A stretch of DNA of 64,000 bases from Dendrophyllia cribrosa (Eukaryota; Cnidaria; Anthozoa; Scleractinia; Dendrophylliidae): contig JAJLRJ010000004.1 in NCBI GenBank assembly GCA_024195265.1, forward strand, positions 42,798,488 through 42,862,487. The letters run 5' to 3'. Positions 11,681 to 22,700 of the stretch are shown one piece after another. Position numbers and translations under genes: made by a program. Every line of letters starts with the position of its first letter. The first letter of the stretch is position 1. The notes below the pieces were generated by a model, which was not told where the DNA came from, ran no database searches, and worked only from the letters and a program-made list of their open reading frames with translations.

Positions 11681-13195
11681 ATGGCGCTAAAAGCGGAGGG
11701 AGTCAAGAAACATAAGATTCACATTCCTGACACTCCGGAGGATAACACAAACAGCGAGGAAGAAGAAGAAGAAGAAGAAGAAGAAGAAGAAGAAGAAGAA
11801 GAAGAAGAAGAAGAAGAAGAAGAAGAAGAAGAAGAAGAAGAAGAAGAAGAAGAAGAAGAAGAAGAAGAAGAAGAGAAAAACAATGGTGAGACAAATTTAC
11901 ACGATATAATTTTTTTATTCTTTTTTAATTTCAAACCAAGCTTTTATATTTACTTGTTCCTTGAGGGCAACAAAAATGGACAAAGCGGAAGTCTTGGAAT
12001 ACGATCATATGGATGCTACACCAAGATTGTGTTACGTTATCGTTTTCCAAAAGTCAAACCATTTGTCTGTTTTTGCCGAAGTTACATTCGTAAGCATTAT
12101 ATCCCCATGTTAAGGTAACCTAGCATGCAACCAAGCATTTGGGCTCGGGAACGAGGGTTGAGTTTCATCTTCCACTCCATCGCAGGCTAAGATGGCTAAG
12201 ATAACCCGTTATTTGTGGTTTTTCGTATGTGTTAAGTATCAGATTATAGAATAAACACATTTTTATGGTTCTCTGATTCGCACGGTAAAGAAATACTTAG
12301 ATGAAGACACCCCAGTACGAGACCGATGAGTTGTGCCGTTCCTGTCCTGGATTAGTAAATAACAAGGTAAAAATGTAACTTTCCATTCGCAGTTAATTAT
12401 TTTCGAAAATGAGAAAGCAGCTGGTAAATTCAAGGGATAAGATTCCCTTTCCTAAAATTATCAGCCGCTGAAATATCCAGCTATGAAACCCGAATGTGTC
12501 AAATTGTATCAGCTTTGCTTCAAAGGCACTAAAATAATATGGAAAAGCAGTTCAATGCCATTCCAAGCTTTCTTTTCCTAAACTGATTCCTCGTTGGGTG
12601 TCCCTGTACACTCCTCCTAATACGGCCTCATTCTTGTCTCAAAGTACCAGGCAACGCAGAGGCGGACGACTGGGGCGACTATGACCCAGGGACGTACGAC
12701 ACCTTTCTTCCAGAGGAATTCCAAAACGGTGTGGGGATGAGTCAGGATCCTGGCGCCTTCTTTACCTCGTATGAAACGCCGGTAGTGACACCGCGAGACA
12801 ATAACTATCAGATAGAAACTGCGTCTAAAAAGACACTTCATGACGAGGATATTGGTGACGATGAAAGTAACAAAGTTTATGGGTACGATCGTTATATTTA
12901 CACTAATGATCCCGAAGACCCTACGAAGTTATCCGAGAACAAACGAACCGATACCGATTATCAGGGACAAAGAGTTCAGGTTACTACTGAAGAGACTGGC
13001 TCTCAGCGAGTGCAAGTAAATAATGGCTTCCAAGAGGAGTTTGTTCCCGGTTTAAATCCCGAGTCCGGGCGGATTAGTTCAGGGGTGTTTTTAGAATGGA
13101 AACTGACATTTTACGGGACGGGTCCCGAGGACAGCGTGTCGGGATACGGGGACGATGACGATGATGCCACGTCTGACGTAGATCTAGATTTATAG
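11681..13195 (+). CDS. Acidic protein, two predicted exons (11681-11885, 12651-13195)
   Basis: Not firmly recognised. Exon 1 reads MALKAEGVKKHKIHIPDTPE, then a run of about 39 glutamates encoded by a GAA repeat, and ends at the strong donor ATG/GTGAGA. Exon 2 follows TACCAG and keeps the frame (phase 1), giving 249 residues with TAG at 13193-13195. Exon 2 is rich in D, E, T and Y (ADDWGDYDPGTYDTFLPEEF) and ends with GYGDDDDDATSDVDLDL. A stretch SSGVFLEWKLTFYGT near the C-terminus resembles the last strand of the P/homoB domain of proprotein convertases, but the rest of that domain is not visible, so the similarity is tentative. More exons may lie upstream. Codon use is more GC-rich than the surroundings. 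Confidence 0.45.
11758..11873. repeat. (GAA)n microsatellite, about 39 units
   Basis: Uninterrupted GAA/AAG trinucleotide repeat of about 115 bp. It is read as glutamate in the predicted exon. Antisense frames give poly-Leu or poly-Ser and are artefacts. GAA runs of this length can form triplexes and are prone to length change. Confidence 0.9.
11886..12650 (+). other. Predicted intron of the acidic-protein gene
   Basis: Runs from GTGAGACAAAT to an acceptor ending TCTCAAAGTACCAG. No separate gene is seen within it. Confidence 0.4.
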
Positions 13196-13367
13196 TGTTA
13201 GTGCGTAGTAATCGTTTGCCTTTTTTATCATTGCGATTGTTTAACATCTCATTCCCGAGAGTTTTAAATCTCAAAAGTGGGGAAAAAAGTCACATTTTTT
13301 TGTTTGCTAATGACCAAAAACAAGTATCAACGCATAAAGCTTCTTTTAATTAATAGATTATTATTAA

Positions 13368-14770
13368 ATTTTCATTCACAGACTTCAAAGTAAGCGTCAC
13401 TTTGTACAGCACGATAAAGAGTACTACAGCAAATTAATTCTCAGTAGCCGAATTCCAAAGGTGACACTTCAGGAATTTATTCGCAAATTCGATCTGACGT
13501 TTACTTGACGTTGTACTAGCATAATAAACAACACCGCAGGAAAGTACTTCTAAATAGCTTTCATTTGAATGGTTACACTGTAGGATTTCATCCACAGACT
13601 CAAAAGTTAGAACCACCTTGTACAGCATAAAAATTATCAGCCTGAACGAATTCACAGTAATTGTCACTATCTATATATTTCAAAATTTAGATTTACATTT
13701 CACACTATAGGATTCCATCTCATGAGTCGAGGATTGGCTCCAAGGGCATTAGGGTTAAAGAAAATCTCACTGAACAATTAAATAAGTGAATTGAAGAGGT
13801 ATTTCACTGTTATAAGCTCTGGTTAGCGATATCTCATTGTGAAATACGGACTATTAGGCAACCAAATGTTTAATTGGGCGTTTTCATGAATCAGAATAGA
13901 AGAAAACCCAATTAAACGGAGGAAAATTCCTGCCTAAATTATGCCTATTTAAAATAATAAGTTTCTTTAATGAAAAGGAAAATGAAAAGGAGAGTTTTTT
14001 AATTTCAAATTACTTCTATGTCTAGGAGTATCCCGATTTTAGTTGATATTTCAGGTTTGATTGACAGGTGAGTCAAGATGGGGGTATCTCCATAACAATA
14101 AACCCTTAAATAGTTATTTTGGGCACTTTAACAGCTAACACTACAGGTTAAACAGTTAACTTACTTTGTAACACGGAACACTAATCATTAAATTTCAGGA
14201 GTTTTAACACTAAAATGTTTATGATTAAAAAAACACTTACAAGTAATGCCATCTAGACGCTTTTACCACTTGCTCAAGTGGCTTTAATTTGCTTGTTAAA
14301 CGTTTGCTTAGACCGATGTCGCAAGTAATAAAACTTAGCTTATAATATAACTATATTTGAAATTCAGGGATCCCTTTTTTGTTAGCGCATGGCACGTGAT
14401 TAAATTTCCCACATCTAACTTACCTCTTTTGCTCCCAAGAGTTCCCGAGTCGAAATTTTGAACTGAAACAGCATCTTTTTTAATTTAAAACATATTAGAA
14501 AAGAAACAGCTCCACAAAAGAAGAACCTTTTAGCATTCATTTAAATGGTCACAACATGGGGTCTCGTCTACAGCATCAAAAGGTAGACCCTCCTTGTAAA
14601 GCGTAATAAACACTACATGGTCACACATTAGGGTTTTAGACACATAATCAAAATTTAGACACAATTTGAAGAGCACACGAAACAGTTAAGGCAAATGAAA
14701 AGACCGCCAAAGAGTGTTTGTTGGAATGGTCACACGTTAGGTTTTCATTTGTCCAAGACGCAAAATTCAC
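13368..14770. repeat. Degenerate tandem/dispersed repeat
   Basis: A motif of the form GGTYACAC..TAGGnTTTC followed by CCACAGACTC, ACCTTGTACAGC and a poly-A-rich tail recurs at about 13368, 13569, 14545, 14612 and 14724 with heavy divergence. No coding potential is seen from 13196 to 15248 apart from short chance frames. Confidence 0.45.
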
Positions 14771-15248
14771 ATAACGAAATTAAAGATTCGGCCCTGGGAG
14801 CGAAAGGGTTAGCGAAATACGTCTTTTGGTGTGAAATGAGTCGGAAAGTGCTTTTCGGTTTTGATACGAGAGCACAAATCATACACACTAGTCAGTCTAC
14901 GCATTGCAGCGTTTGTTCTCACTCACTGCTAATCTTACTACACCATTATTACATTTTGATTTTGTGTAGAAAATGTCCCTCTCTTATTTTGTAAAATCGA
15001 TCAATGCTATTCTTTCTTCATAGATAACTTCTTGAATGATACCATTTAATGCTCGTTTCTTTTGTGAATATTATGTATAATACCTCCTTACTGGTGATTT
15101 TTGAATAGACGCAATTTTAATCAATAAAAGTTAACAATTTTGTAAATGGCCTTCTCTGTCTATCACGATGCCATGGCAGTGGGGATGGGTGGGTAGCGAG
15201 GGAGGGACGGAGGAAGTGAGGAAGACACCAAGTGAAATGACCAGACAG

Positions 15249-15320
15249 TATGCTATACTACTCCTTGTGCTGCATGATCTCCCACCATTCCTTGTTTACC
15301 AGGTGCACCTGGCGGCCCCA
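15249..15320 (-). pseudogene. Collagen-like Gly-X-Y exon relic
   Basis: On the minus strand one frame reads MGPPGAPGKQGMVGD, then HAAQGVV before a stop. The first five Gly-X-Y triplets fit a fibrillar or short-chain collagen exon. It is only about 70 bp with no visible neighbouring exon, so it is probably a decayed or transposed fragment. Confidence 0.4.
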
Positions 15321-15539
15321 TAATACCTCACTCTTACAAATGTGATACTCGTCCATTTTCAAAGTCTGCGGTATGAAAGTCATAAAAAAAAAGATTCGTT
15401 TGTCGTGTAATATAAACAGCGACTTGAAGCTAAATGACGATATTTTGCGTTACAGTTGTTGTTAGCAATAAAATGTACATCATGTGACCATCATTTCGCA
15501 TTCTAGTTCAATTTTTGCCAATTATTTTGCTAAATTTAG

Positions 15540-15622
15540 AACACCTCTATTAAGCGGTCAACCTCTGTTAAGCGGTCAGTTGGCTATTCCACGAGGGTGA
15601 CCGCTTAATAGAGGTTCTGTGA
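15540..15622. mobile_element. Short inverted-repeat element fragment
   Basis: CACCTCTATTAAGCGGTCAA and CTCTGTTAAGCGGTC are followed by GACCGCTTAATAGAGGT in reverse, typical of the small pogo/mariner-like MITEs that begin with CCTCTATTAAG. No coding capacity. Confidence 0.5.
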
Positions 15623-15647
15623 CTGTACACAGAAAATACGGAACGTA

Positions 15648-15725
15648 CAGAATAGTCAGGTCACCATATTATTAAACTCTAGATTACATACAACATTAAA
15701 CTAGAAAGAACAGCAACTGTTTAAG
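15648..15725 (+). pseudogene. Relic of a glycine-rich exon 3' end
   Basis: The segment ATAGTCAGGTCACCATA, then CTCTAGATTACATACAACAT, matches 7133-7190 (GGTCAGGTCACCATAACATT, CTAGATTACACACAACAT) with small differences. That region is the last codons and 3' UTR of the glycine-rich exon. The coding part further upstream is not recognisable, so this is a decayed partial duplicate. Confidence 0.55.
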
Positions 15726-16071
15726 TGTATATGAACATAAAAAATATTTTTGCGCTTTTTTCGGTGGTAACAAATATATTTATTACGAATTGGCAAAATA
15801 AATTTGATGAAAACAAAAGAAAAAAATATTTTTTCCCGGCTGAAGTGGCCCAAATCGACCAAGAGCCTTCTCCGCATTCAAAATGGCTGCTGGGTGAAAA
15901 ACGCCTGGACAAGACTGGACAATACTACAAGAATCGTGGAGCAGTTTGTTCCGTGAAACATGATGAAAACATGCTAATTTTACACGGGCTGTCGTTATGT
16001 CAACCATGCTTGGACAGGCAGCTTTAGACAAATTTGAACACTTTGGGTTAATATCACTGTGTTTTACTTGA

Positions 16072-16099
16072 CCCCCCCCCCCCCCCCCCCCCCCCCCCC
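16072..16099. repeat. Poly-C tract of about 28 bp
   Basis: Pure C homopolymer. It is one of at least eight long G or C runs in this window (also near 969, 8465, 8661, 25286, 32998, 35097, 52810 and 60165). Confidence 0.9.
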
Positions 16100-16287
16100 A
16101 TTATTTATTTCGCCCTTTTCCAGAGGAAGCTGCACGCCCCTCTCCCCTAGTTTAAGTTAATGCCAGACGAACTGTTCACTTACATCTTAAACTATAGCGA
16201 TTTGAACCAGGCTGATTTGAACCAGTGCGGAGAGCTTCAGCTTCGAGCTTGTCCAAAAATCACAAAGCAAGTATCCTATGTGAAAAT

Positions 16288-16470
16288 ATGGCTGATTCCT
16301 TAATAAGAATATTCCTTGCAGTCAGTTTTATGTGTTACCAAACAATCACGCCTGTTTTGTATGCTGCCGAAAGCGAGTTAAATATTTCTATGCTTGACCC
16401 CCTAGAATATATTACTTTGTTCGAAGACCAAACTGAAAGCGGTGTCTCTTTACCACAACAGATCGCATGA
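16288..16470 (+). CDS. Possible first exon of a small secreted protein
   Basis: ATG at 16288 opens MADSLIRIFLAVSFMCYQTI followed by TPVLYAAESELN. This has a short N-terminus, a hydrophobic core and an Ala-rich cleavage-like site, as in a signal peptide. The frame stops after 60 codons. Either this is a complete short peptide or a first exon whose splice donor was not identified. No homologue is recognised, and a chance open frame is possible. Confidence 0.25.
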   Translation: MADSLIRIFLAVSFMCYQTITPVLYAAESELNISMLDPLEYITLFEDQTESGVSLPQQIA

Positions 16471-17359
16471 TATGATATGATTGACCCAACATATTACATT
16501 ACGTCACACAGCGGTAGACGCATACCTAGCAGAGGAGTCCTGGGTACAAGCGCAACTGGGTGTTACTATAACTTCCGCCCTTTCGAGTAATTGTTGTGAA
16601 TTATCAGTTATAAAACGTGTCATTTTTTTGTACTAAACCATGGTTAAAAAGAATAAACAGGGTCAAAAACATGTCTGTTTTAACCATGTCAGAATATCGA
16701 ATAATATCGAGTCGAAGAATGCAAATCATTGTTTTGTTTGCATGTTTGTTAAAAAACCTGCGGTTTTACACGTTTTAACAAGATTATTCGATCAACGCTC
16801 GTCCGCATTGGAGTATTTTGTAGTGTGGTTAATCTTCGCGTAAATCACGTCGGCACTCACCATGGTTTCATCTGGGTAAAACCGTTCATTTCCAACCACG
16901 TTGAATAAAAAAGTTTAAATTAGACGCAATAACACAATTCTGATTTCACGTTAGGATATATTTCTCTACATCTTCACGATTATAAGACAGTTTTCATCGG
17001 CTTAATTCGTTTAGTTTAATTCGTTTGTTTTTTTTTCGAAAAATCTCACCAACAACATTGTGCTGTAATATTGACCAATAATATACTTAGTACAACTGAT
17101 GACCAGAAAGTCAGAACGGCACCTGAAACTTGAGGCATAAATTTTGAAACGGACTAAATACAGCACAATCGTTGTTCAATAATATGTTCAACAATGATGG
17201 ATAGTAGAAATTTCCCTGTTACCCAATGCAATAGCTAACGCCTTTTTGTAGCTGTCAAACAATTTTTTAATTAGTTTAATTTAACAACCTTTAATTACAT
17301 CTTTGCGAGGTAAAAATACAATGTTAATATCTAAGAATAAAAAATAAAAATAAAATAAA
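16471..17359. other. No gene seen; contains a short dispersed repeat
   Basis: Around 16630-16680 the sequence AATAAACAGGGTCAAAAAC beside AACCATGGTTAAAAA also occurs inverted upstream of the TRIM exon at about 3020-3048, and in copy 2. It is therefore a dispersed repeat rather than a coding exon. Confidence 0.4.
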
Positions 17360-18345
17360 TTGAACCATGATCACATTTGTAGCTTTCACTTTTTCTATCA
17401 CGGGGTTGCAATGGGTTCCCCCCTTGCCCCAGTCCTTGCTAACCTTTTGGTTACCATGAGAGAATTTGGTTGGAACATTTATACATTCTCGAACGTTTTA
17501 TTTTACAGAAGATATGTAGATGACACTTTTTGTTTATTTAATAGTGAACATGGCGCCCTTTTGTTTTTTGACTATATTAATACTATATTCTAATATATTC
17601 TGGAAAGAGAGGTTAACAGCAAATTGCAATTTCTAGACATTATGATTGATAACAGTCAGTCAGCGTCGTCCCGGCCTATTACCACTGTCTATCGGAAAAA
17701 GACCTTCACAGGTCTTTTAACTAATTATCTGAGCTTTGTTCCTCGTTCCTATAAACTCGGACTAGTGAGGACTCTGATAGAAAATCAACACTCACTTGGT
17801 TTGGTTTTCATGAAGACATAAAAAATTGGTCCTTATTTTACGTAAGAACTGCTTCCCCTCCTGGGTGAAATTTTTAGGGAAATTTTGAAGTATGTTACTA
17901 AGGTCATGGATTCCACCATTTTATGCTCTAATTCCTCTGTTGGGCCCAACAAAACACCCACACATTTCTACAAATTCCCTCCCACAGGTTATTTCTCTAA
18001 TGTCATTCAAAACGAGGTAAGACGGCTACTCAAACGATACTGCAACGATCTTGGCATCGGTTAGATTTTACAGTTAAACTTAGAGATTTGTCAGTGCGAA
18101 GGACTCCGTTCGCGCGTTGTCTATAAATTTGTATGTCCTGGATGCAATGCCAGTTACATTGGTGAGACCACTCGCCATATTTCTAGGCGCGTCCGTCTTG
18201 TCTTCGGACAGAAACTCACACATTTACAAACATCTGAATTCTTCGAAAACTTACGTGATGTTTGCTCTGAGGAATATTTCACCATTTTAGACTCTGCCAA
18301 CACAAGTTTCCAAATCAAGTTAATTAAAGGAAGCTACGTACATTA
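17360..18345 (+). pseudogene. Penelope-like element remnant: reverse transcriptase 3' part plus GIY-YIG endonuclease
   Basis: The frame shows the RT signature HGVAMGSPLAPVLANL, then LFYRRYVDDTFCLF with the YVDD catalytic motif, LQFLDIMIDN and TVYRKKTFTGLLTNYLSF. One in-frame TAA (17591-17593) separates the YVDD block from the LDIMID block. The linker afterwards is scrambled by further stops and indels. Near 18122 the text YKFVCPGCNASYIGETTRHI marks the GIY-YIG nuclease typical of Penelope-like elements. The 5' part of the RT is missing. A dead, 5'-truncated copy. Confidence 0.85.
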
Positions 18346-18533
18346 AGTCGGGAAAAAAACGTATATCATTCTTTATATCTGTGTAACATTTTATATGATA
18401 ATATGTAACACCGTTTGGTCCTTACACATTTATACAATTTATTTTATTGCAACTTCATTGTTATTAGCTATTTGTATGTATTGCATTGATGCAACACCTA
18501 TTCTTGTATCTATTAGGAAATTCAAACTATAAC

Positions 18534-18586
18534 TTTTGTAACTGAGGATGACATAAGTATATGCATGTCGAAACATGTATTACAAG
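18534..18586 (+). ncRNA. Hammerhead-ribozyme-like fold in the Penelope-like element tail
   Basis: Stem I TTTTGTAA pairs with TTACAAG. Between them lie CTGAGGA (core CUGANGA), a stem GACAT/ATGTC, GAAA, a minimal stem III (CATG) and TA at the expected cleavage position. One extra T lies between the core and stem II, so it may be inactive. Penelope-like elements are known to carry hammerhead motifs with very short stem III, and this one lies about 190 bp downstream of the GIY-YIG relic. Confidence 0.4.
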
Positions 18587-18599
18587 TTGAAATGTGTTG

Positions 18600-19390
18600 T
18601 TTTATGCCTTCAAATCTTCCAACTCAGTCATAAGTTCAGTTTAGGTAAAATCAATTTCTGCTATATATGGTCATATATGAATCAGTTATTTGACTCGGAT
18701 CACATCATCATGCGATGCGACAACTGGAAGTGTAACTAAAGTGCGAGGCAGCGAGTCATAAGCGCGAGCCACTTGTTACATTAGAGAGGATGGTCATCCT
18801 AATATCATTTATAATAGTACTAGGCATAACCGCAAATGAAAGATTACGGAAACCTAGCCAGAAGTGACTCGATTGGTATGTTTCGCCATACGAAGCAACA
18901 AAATTTAACAAAGCGAACCAACTGAAGCAACCCGTATTCTATTTCAGAAAACCGGCGGCTAACGGGCGCTATCACGCCTCGCTGCCTCGCTTGCTGTTCG
19001 CTTGAATGGTACCCGTACTCTAAATAAAAAAAATTTCGTTCACGAAAAAAACATCCCCGTTAGTTGTTCTGCTTATTTTACTGAATGGCTGTGTTTCATC
19101 GCCTCTTGTAAACATACATACGTGAGATCAAGTTTGCCGGTTCTCTTTAATGATCCCGGTTTATATCGGGTGGGTACCATATCCTTAACCGCGTCTGCAG
19201 TTGTATAGTTGATCCAATTTGAGTTGATTTTTTGGCATGTCCATATAAACTATTTTTTCTCTTCAAAAGTTTGTGGCTTATGGTTTTGCTGTTCATTTAC
19301 TTTTGCAGAGTTTTCAATGGTAAATGGGTAAATGGCGCCAAAAAAAATTCAGATCGAATGTACCAACGACTTTTAACATGGACTCTTTAA
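18600..19390. other. No gene seen
   Basis: AT-rich DNA with only chance open frames. Confidence 0.4.
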
Positions 19391-19393
19391 GTG

Positions 19394-19493
19394 TATTCAA
19401 CCTAGCGTTATAGAGTAAATAAAATATATCTAGAGTAAGACCGTATTCAACCTAGCGTTATAGAGTAAATAAAATATATCTAGAGTAAGACCG
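19394..19493. repeat. Perfect tandem duplication of a 50-bp unit
   Basis: The unit beginning TATTCAACCTAGCGTTATAG and ending AGTAAGACCG occurs twice head to tail without visible differences, which suggests a very recent duplication or an assembly duplication. Confidence 0.9.
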
Positions 19494-19719
19494 AGTAAGA
19501 TTTACTAGATGAAAAAATATATACTGAATAACTTTTCGTTTCAAAGGGTCCAAACGCGACGGCCTCGCCATCACCAACCATTACAATAGATCTTGCGACA
19601 GCAATGGACGACTCATGCAACAACAGTCCGGTAGGAGCTTGCCGCCTAACGCGAAATCTACAGCACACTAAATTCCATTTCACAATTCACAAAGAATGTG
19701 GTTTTAGTAGGTGTAACTG

Positions 19720-22700
19720 AAGTTGAATTGATGCGGTGTCATTTTAAATCGCTGTCTTTTTCTATAGTTGAAACTACCGACTGCACGTTTGCTGACTACA
19801 TAATTTATGGTAGGTGGTAAAATGTGACAAAACCATCCTCTTTTTAACATGGGGTTATAATATAGGAAGGATAGGTCTAGGAGCGTTAAAATGTCAATTT
19901 ATCAAGTTTTCAAGCTATCAAGTTAACATCAAAGTTCAGTTGACTCATCACTCAAAGTTACACGCAACATCTCGGATGGAAAAGTTGGCTTTCCGGAAAA
20001 ATCGTACATTTTTTAACTGGCAACTGAATGAAAACTAACTTCTAACACGAAAGCTACTGCACGGTAAAAATGGTCAGTTTTCTATTTATCAACAACATCT
20101 TACATTTGACACGTGTACTTGTTTGATACTGTAAGATAATTTGCTGGCTCTTATTTATTAGTCAGCGTTTAAATTCATTCCTTTACAGAGTGGATGATAT
20201 ATCCGCGTTCATTTGTAACATATACATTTCGTTGCTTTGTTCATTGAAAGTAACTTGGCAAAGTCCTGTGTTACAGTTGCACTTATCTATGGAGCTTAAC
20301 CGGTAAGCAAAGGTCGTGGTGAAATATACGAACATACTCGTAAAATACCACAGAATGGTTAAGGTGGGAGATACCGGTCAGACCATCACACATGCATTTA
20401 CCACAGCTAAGCCGTCCCCAGAGAAAAAGGAGAAAGACCAACTAAACCACACGACGCGGTGTCTTTTTCAGTCAAACATTGGTGTGTTGATTGGAGTCTT
20501 ATAATCTGTAGGTGTAACTGCCGAATAAAATTCAATCGCTTAAACAAACACCCAACATCTTGGAAGGTAAAGATGGATTTCCTGCAAAATCGTTGAGATT
20601 TTAACAAATCGGCTCTTTCAACAAACCACGGCTCTCAGGAGTAGTTCATCGATTTACAAGAACACTTAACGGGTGTGTTTTATTCGTTCTATTTACCATT
20701 TTCCATTTGAGCGAAATCTGATGTGCATGTTTGTTCTTATGATCGTTTATGGTGTGTGGGTCTCGAACACACCAAACCGCGTCCGGCCACATTCATTCGA
20801 TCGGTTTTTCATATTTAGTAGGTACGCGGAATTCGTCAGTTTTTTCTTTAAAAAGGTATGTATATAACTTAAAGAAGGTATCATGTGGCGAAAGATTCGT
20901 GAAATTTGTTTGTTTCTCAAGAGTTGTGGTAAATGGTGGAAAATTACCAAAAACTTGTATTTTTTAAACACGACATTCAACAGCCTCAATCTGCCGCCTT
21001 AGATCTATTGTTTTTAAAGAGAATACCAAGAACAACAAGTAGTTTTTCCCATCTAGAACAATCACCAAAATAAATCTAAATTACTAAAAAAAATCACGTC
21101 TACTTAAAAGGTAACACACTCGTGCCGAACCACAGAGGGGCTAACTTGAAGGTGGGGCGCGCCGTTCGCACCATCGACCATTTGTGACAGCTGTCACGTC
21201 TAGATTAAACAACTTATACCTAGAAAACTAACTTGTAATACAAAATCTACTGTACGATAAAGTTTGTCAGTTTGCTATTCATAAGCGATTTGCCGCTAGG
21301 TTTGACAGGTGTACTTCTCTGACGCTGTGAGTCAATTTCTCGGCTCTTATTCATTGGTCACCGCATTCATTCATCTATTTCCATCTAGAGTGGATGATGT
21401 ATCCGCGCACTCATTTGTAACATATACATTTAGTTGCTTTGTTGATTGAAAGTAACTTCGTAAAGTCCTGTGTTAAACTTTGCACTTATCTATGGAGCTT
21501 AACCGATAAGCTAAGGCCGTGGTGACATATACGAACATACCCGTAAAAGACCACAGAATGGTTAAGATGGGTCAGGTACCGGTCTGACAATGACACATTT
21601 ACCGCAGCTTCGGTGTCCCTGGAGAAAAAGGAGTAAAACCAACTCAACCACACAACGCAGTGTCCTTTTCAGTAAAACATTGGTGTGTTGATTAGAGTCT
21701 TAATCTGTAGCTGCCGACTGAGCGATTGCTCTCTAGATATGGTAAGTGGTGAAATGTGACAAAAAATGTCCTCTTTTAATACAGGGAGGATAGGTCTCGG
21801 AGCGTTGTGATGTTAGTTTATCAAGTTATCACGAAAGTCAAGTTAACTCCAAACCCAATCAAGACGGGGTTTACTGAACAAATAAAATTAATTCACTCAA
21901 ACTAACACCCAACATCTTGGATGGTAAAGATGGATTTCCTGCAAAATCGTCGAGATTTTAACAAATCAGCTCTATTAACAAACCACGGCTCTCAGGAGTA
22001 GTTCATCGATTTACAAGAAAACTTAACGGGTGTGTTTTGTTCGTTCTATTTACCATTTTCCATTTGAGCGAAATCTGATGTGCATGTTTGTTCTTATGAT
22101 CGTTTATGGTGTGTGGGTCTCGAACACACCAAACCGCGCCCGGCCACATTCATTCGATCGGTATTTGATATTTAGTAGGTACGCGGAATTCGTCAGTGTT
22201 TTTCTTTAAAAAGGTATGTATATAACGTAAAGAAGGTATCATGTGGCGAACGTTTCGTGAAATTTGTTTGTTTCTCAAGAGTTGTGGTAAATGGTGGAAA
22301 ATTACCAAAAACTTGTATTTTTTAACCACGACATTCAACAGCCTCAATCTGCCGCCTTAGATCTATTGTTTTTAGAGAGCATACCAAAAACAACAAGTAG
22401 TTTTTCCCATCTAGAACAATCACCAAAATAAAACTAAATTACTAAAAAAAATCACGTCTACTTAAAAGGTAACAAACTCGTGCCGAACCACAGAGGGGCT
22501 AACTTGAAGGTGGGGCGCGCCGTTCGCACAATCGCCCATTTGTCACAGCTGTCGCGTTTAGATTGAACAACTTATACCTAGAAAACTAACTTGTAATACA
22601 AAATCTACTGTACGATAAAGTTTGTCAGTTTGCTATTCATAAGCGATTTGCCGCTAGGTTTGACAGGTGTACTTGTCTGACGCTGTGAGTCAATTTCTCG

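Noticed and set aside
11703..11934. Poly-Leu and poly-Ser antisense frames
   Set aside because: Antisense translation of the GAA repeat.
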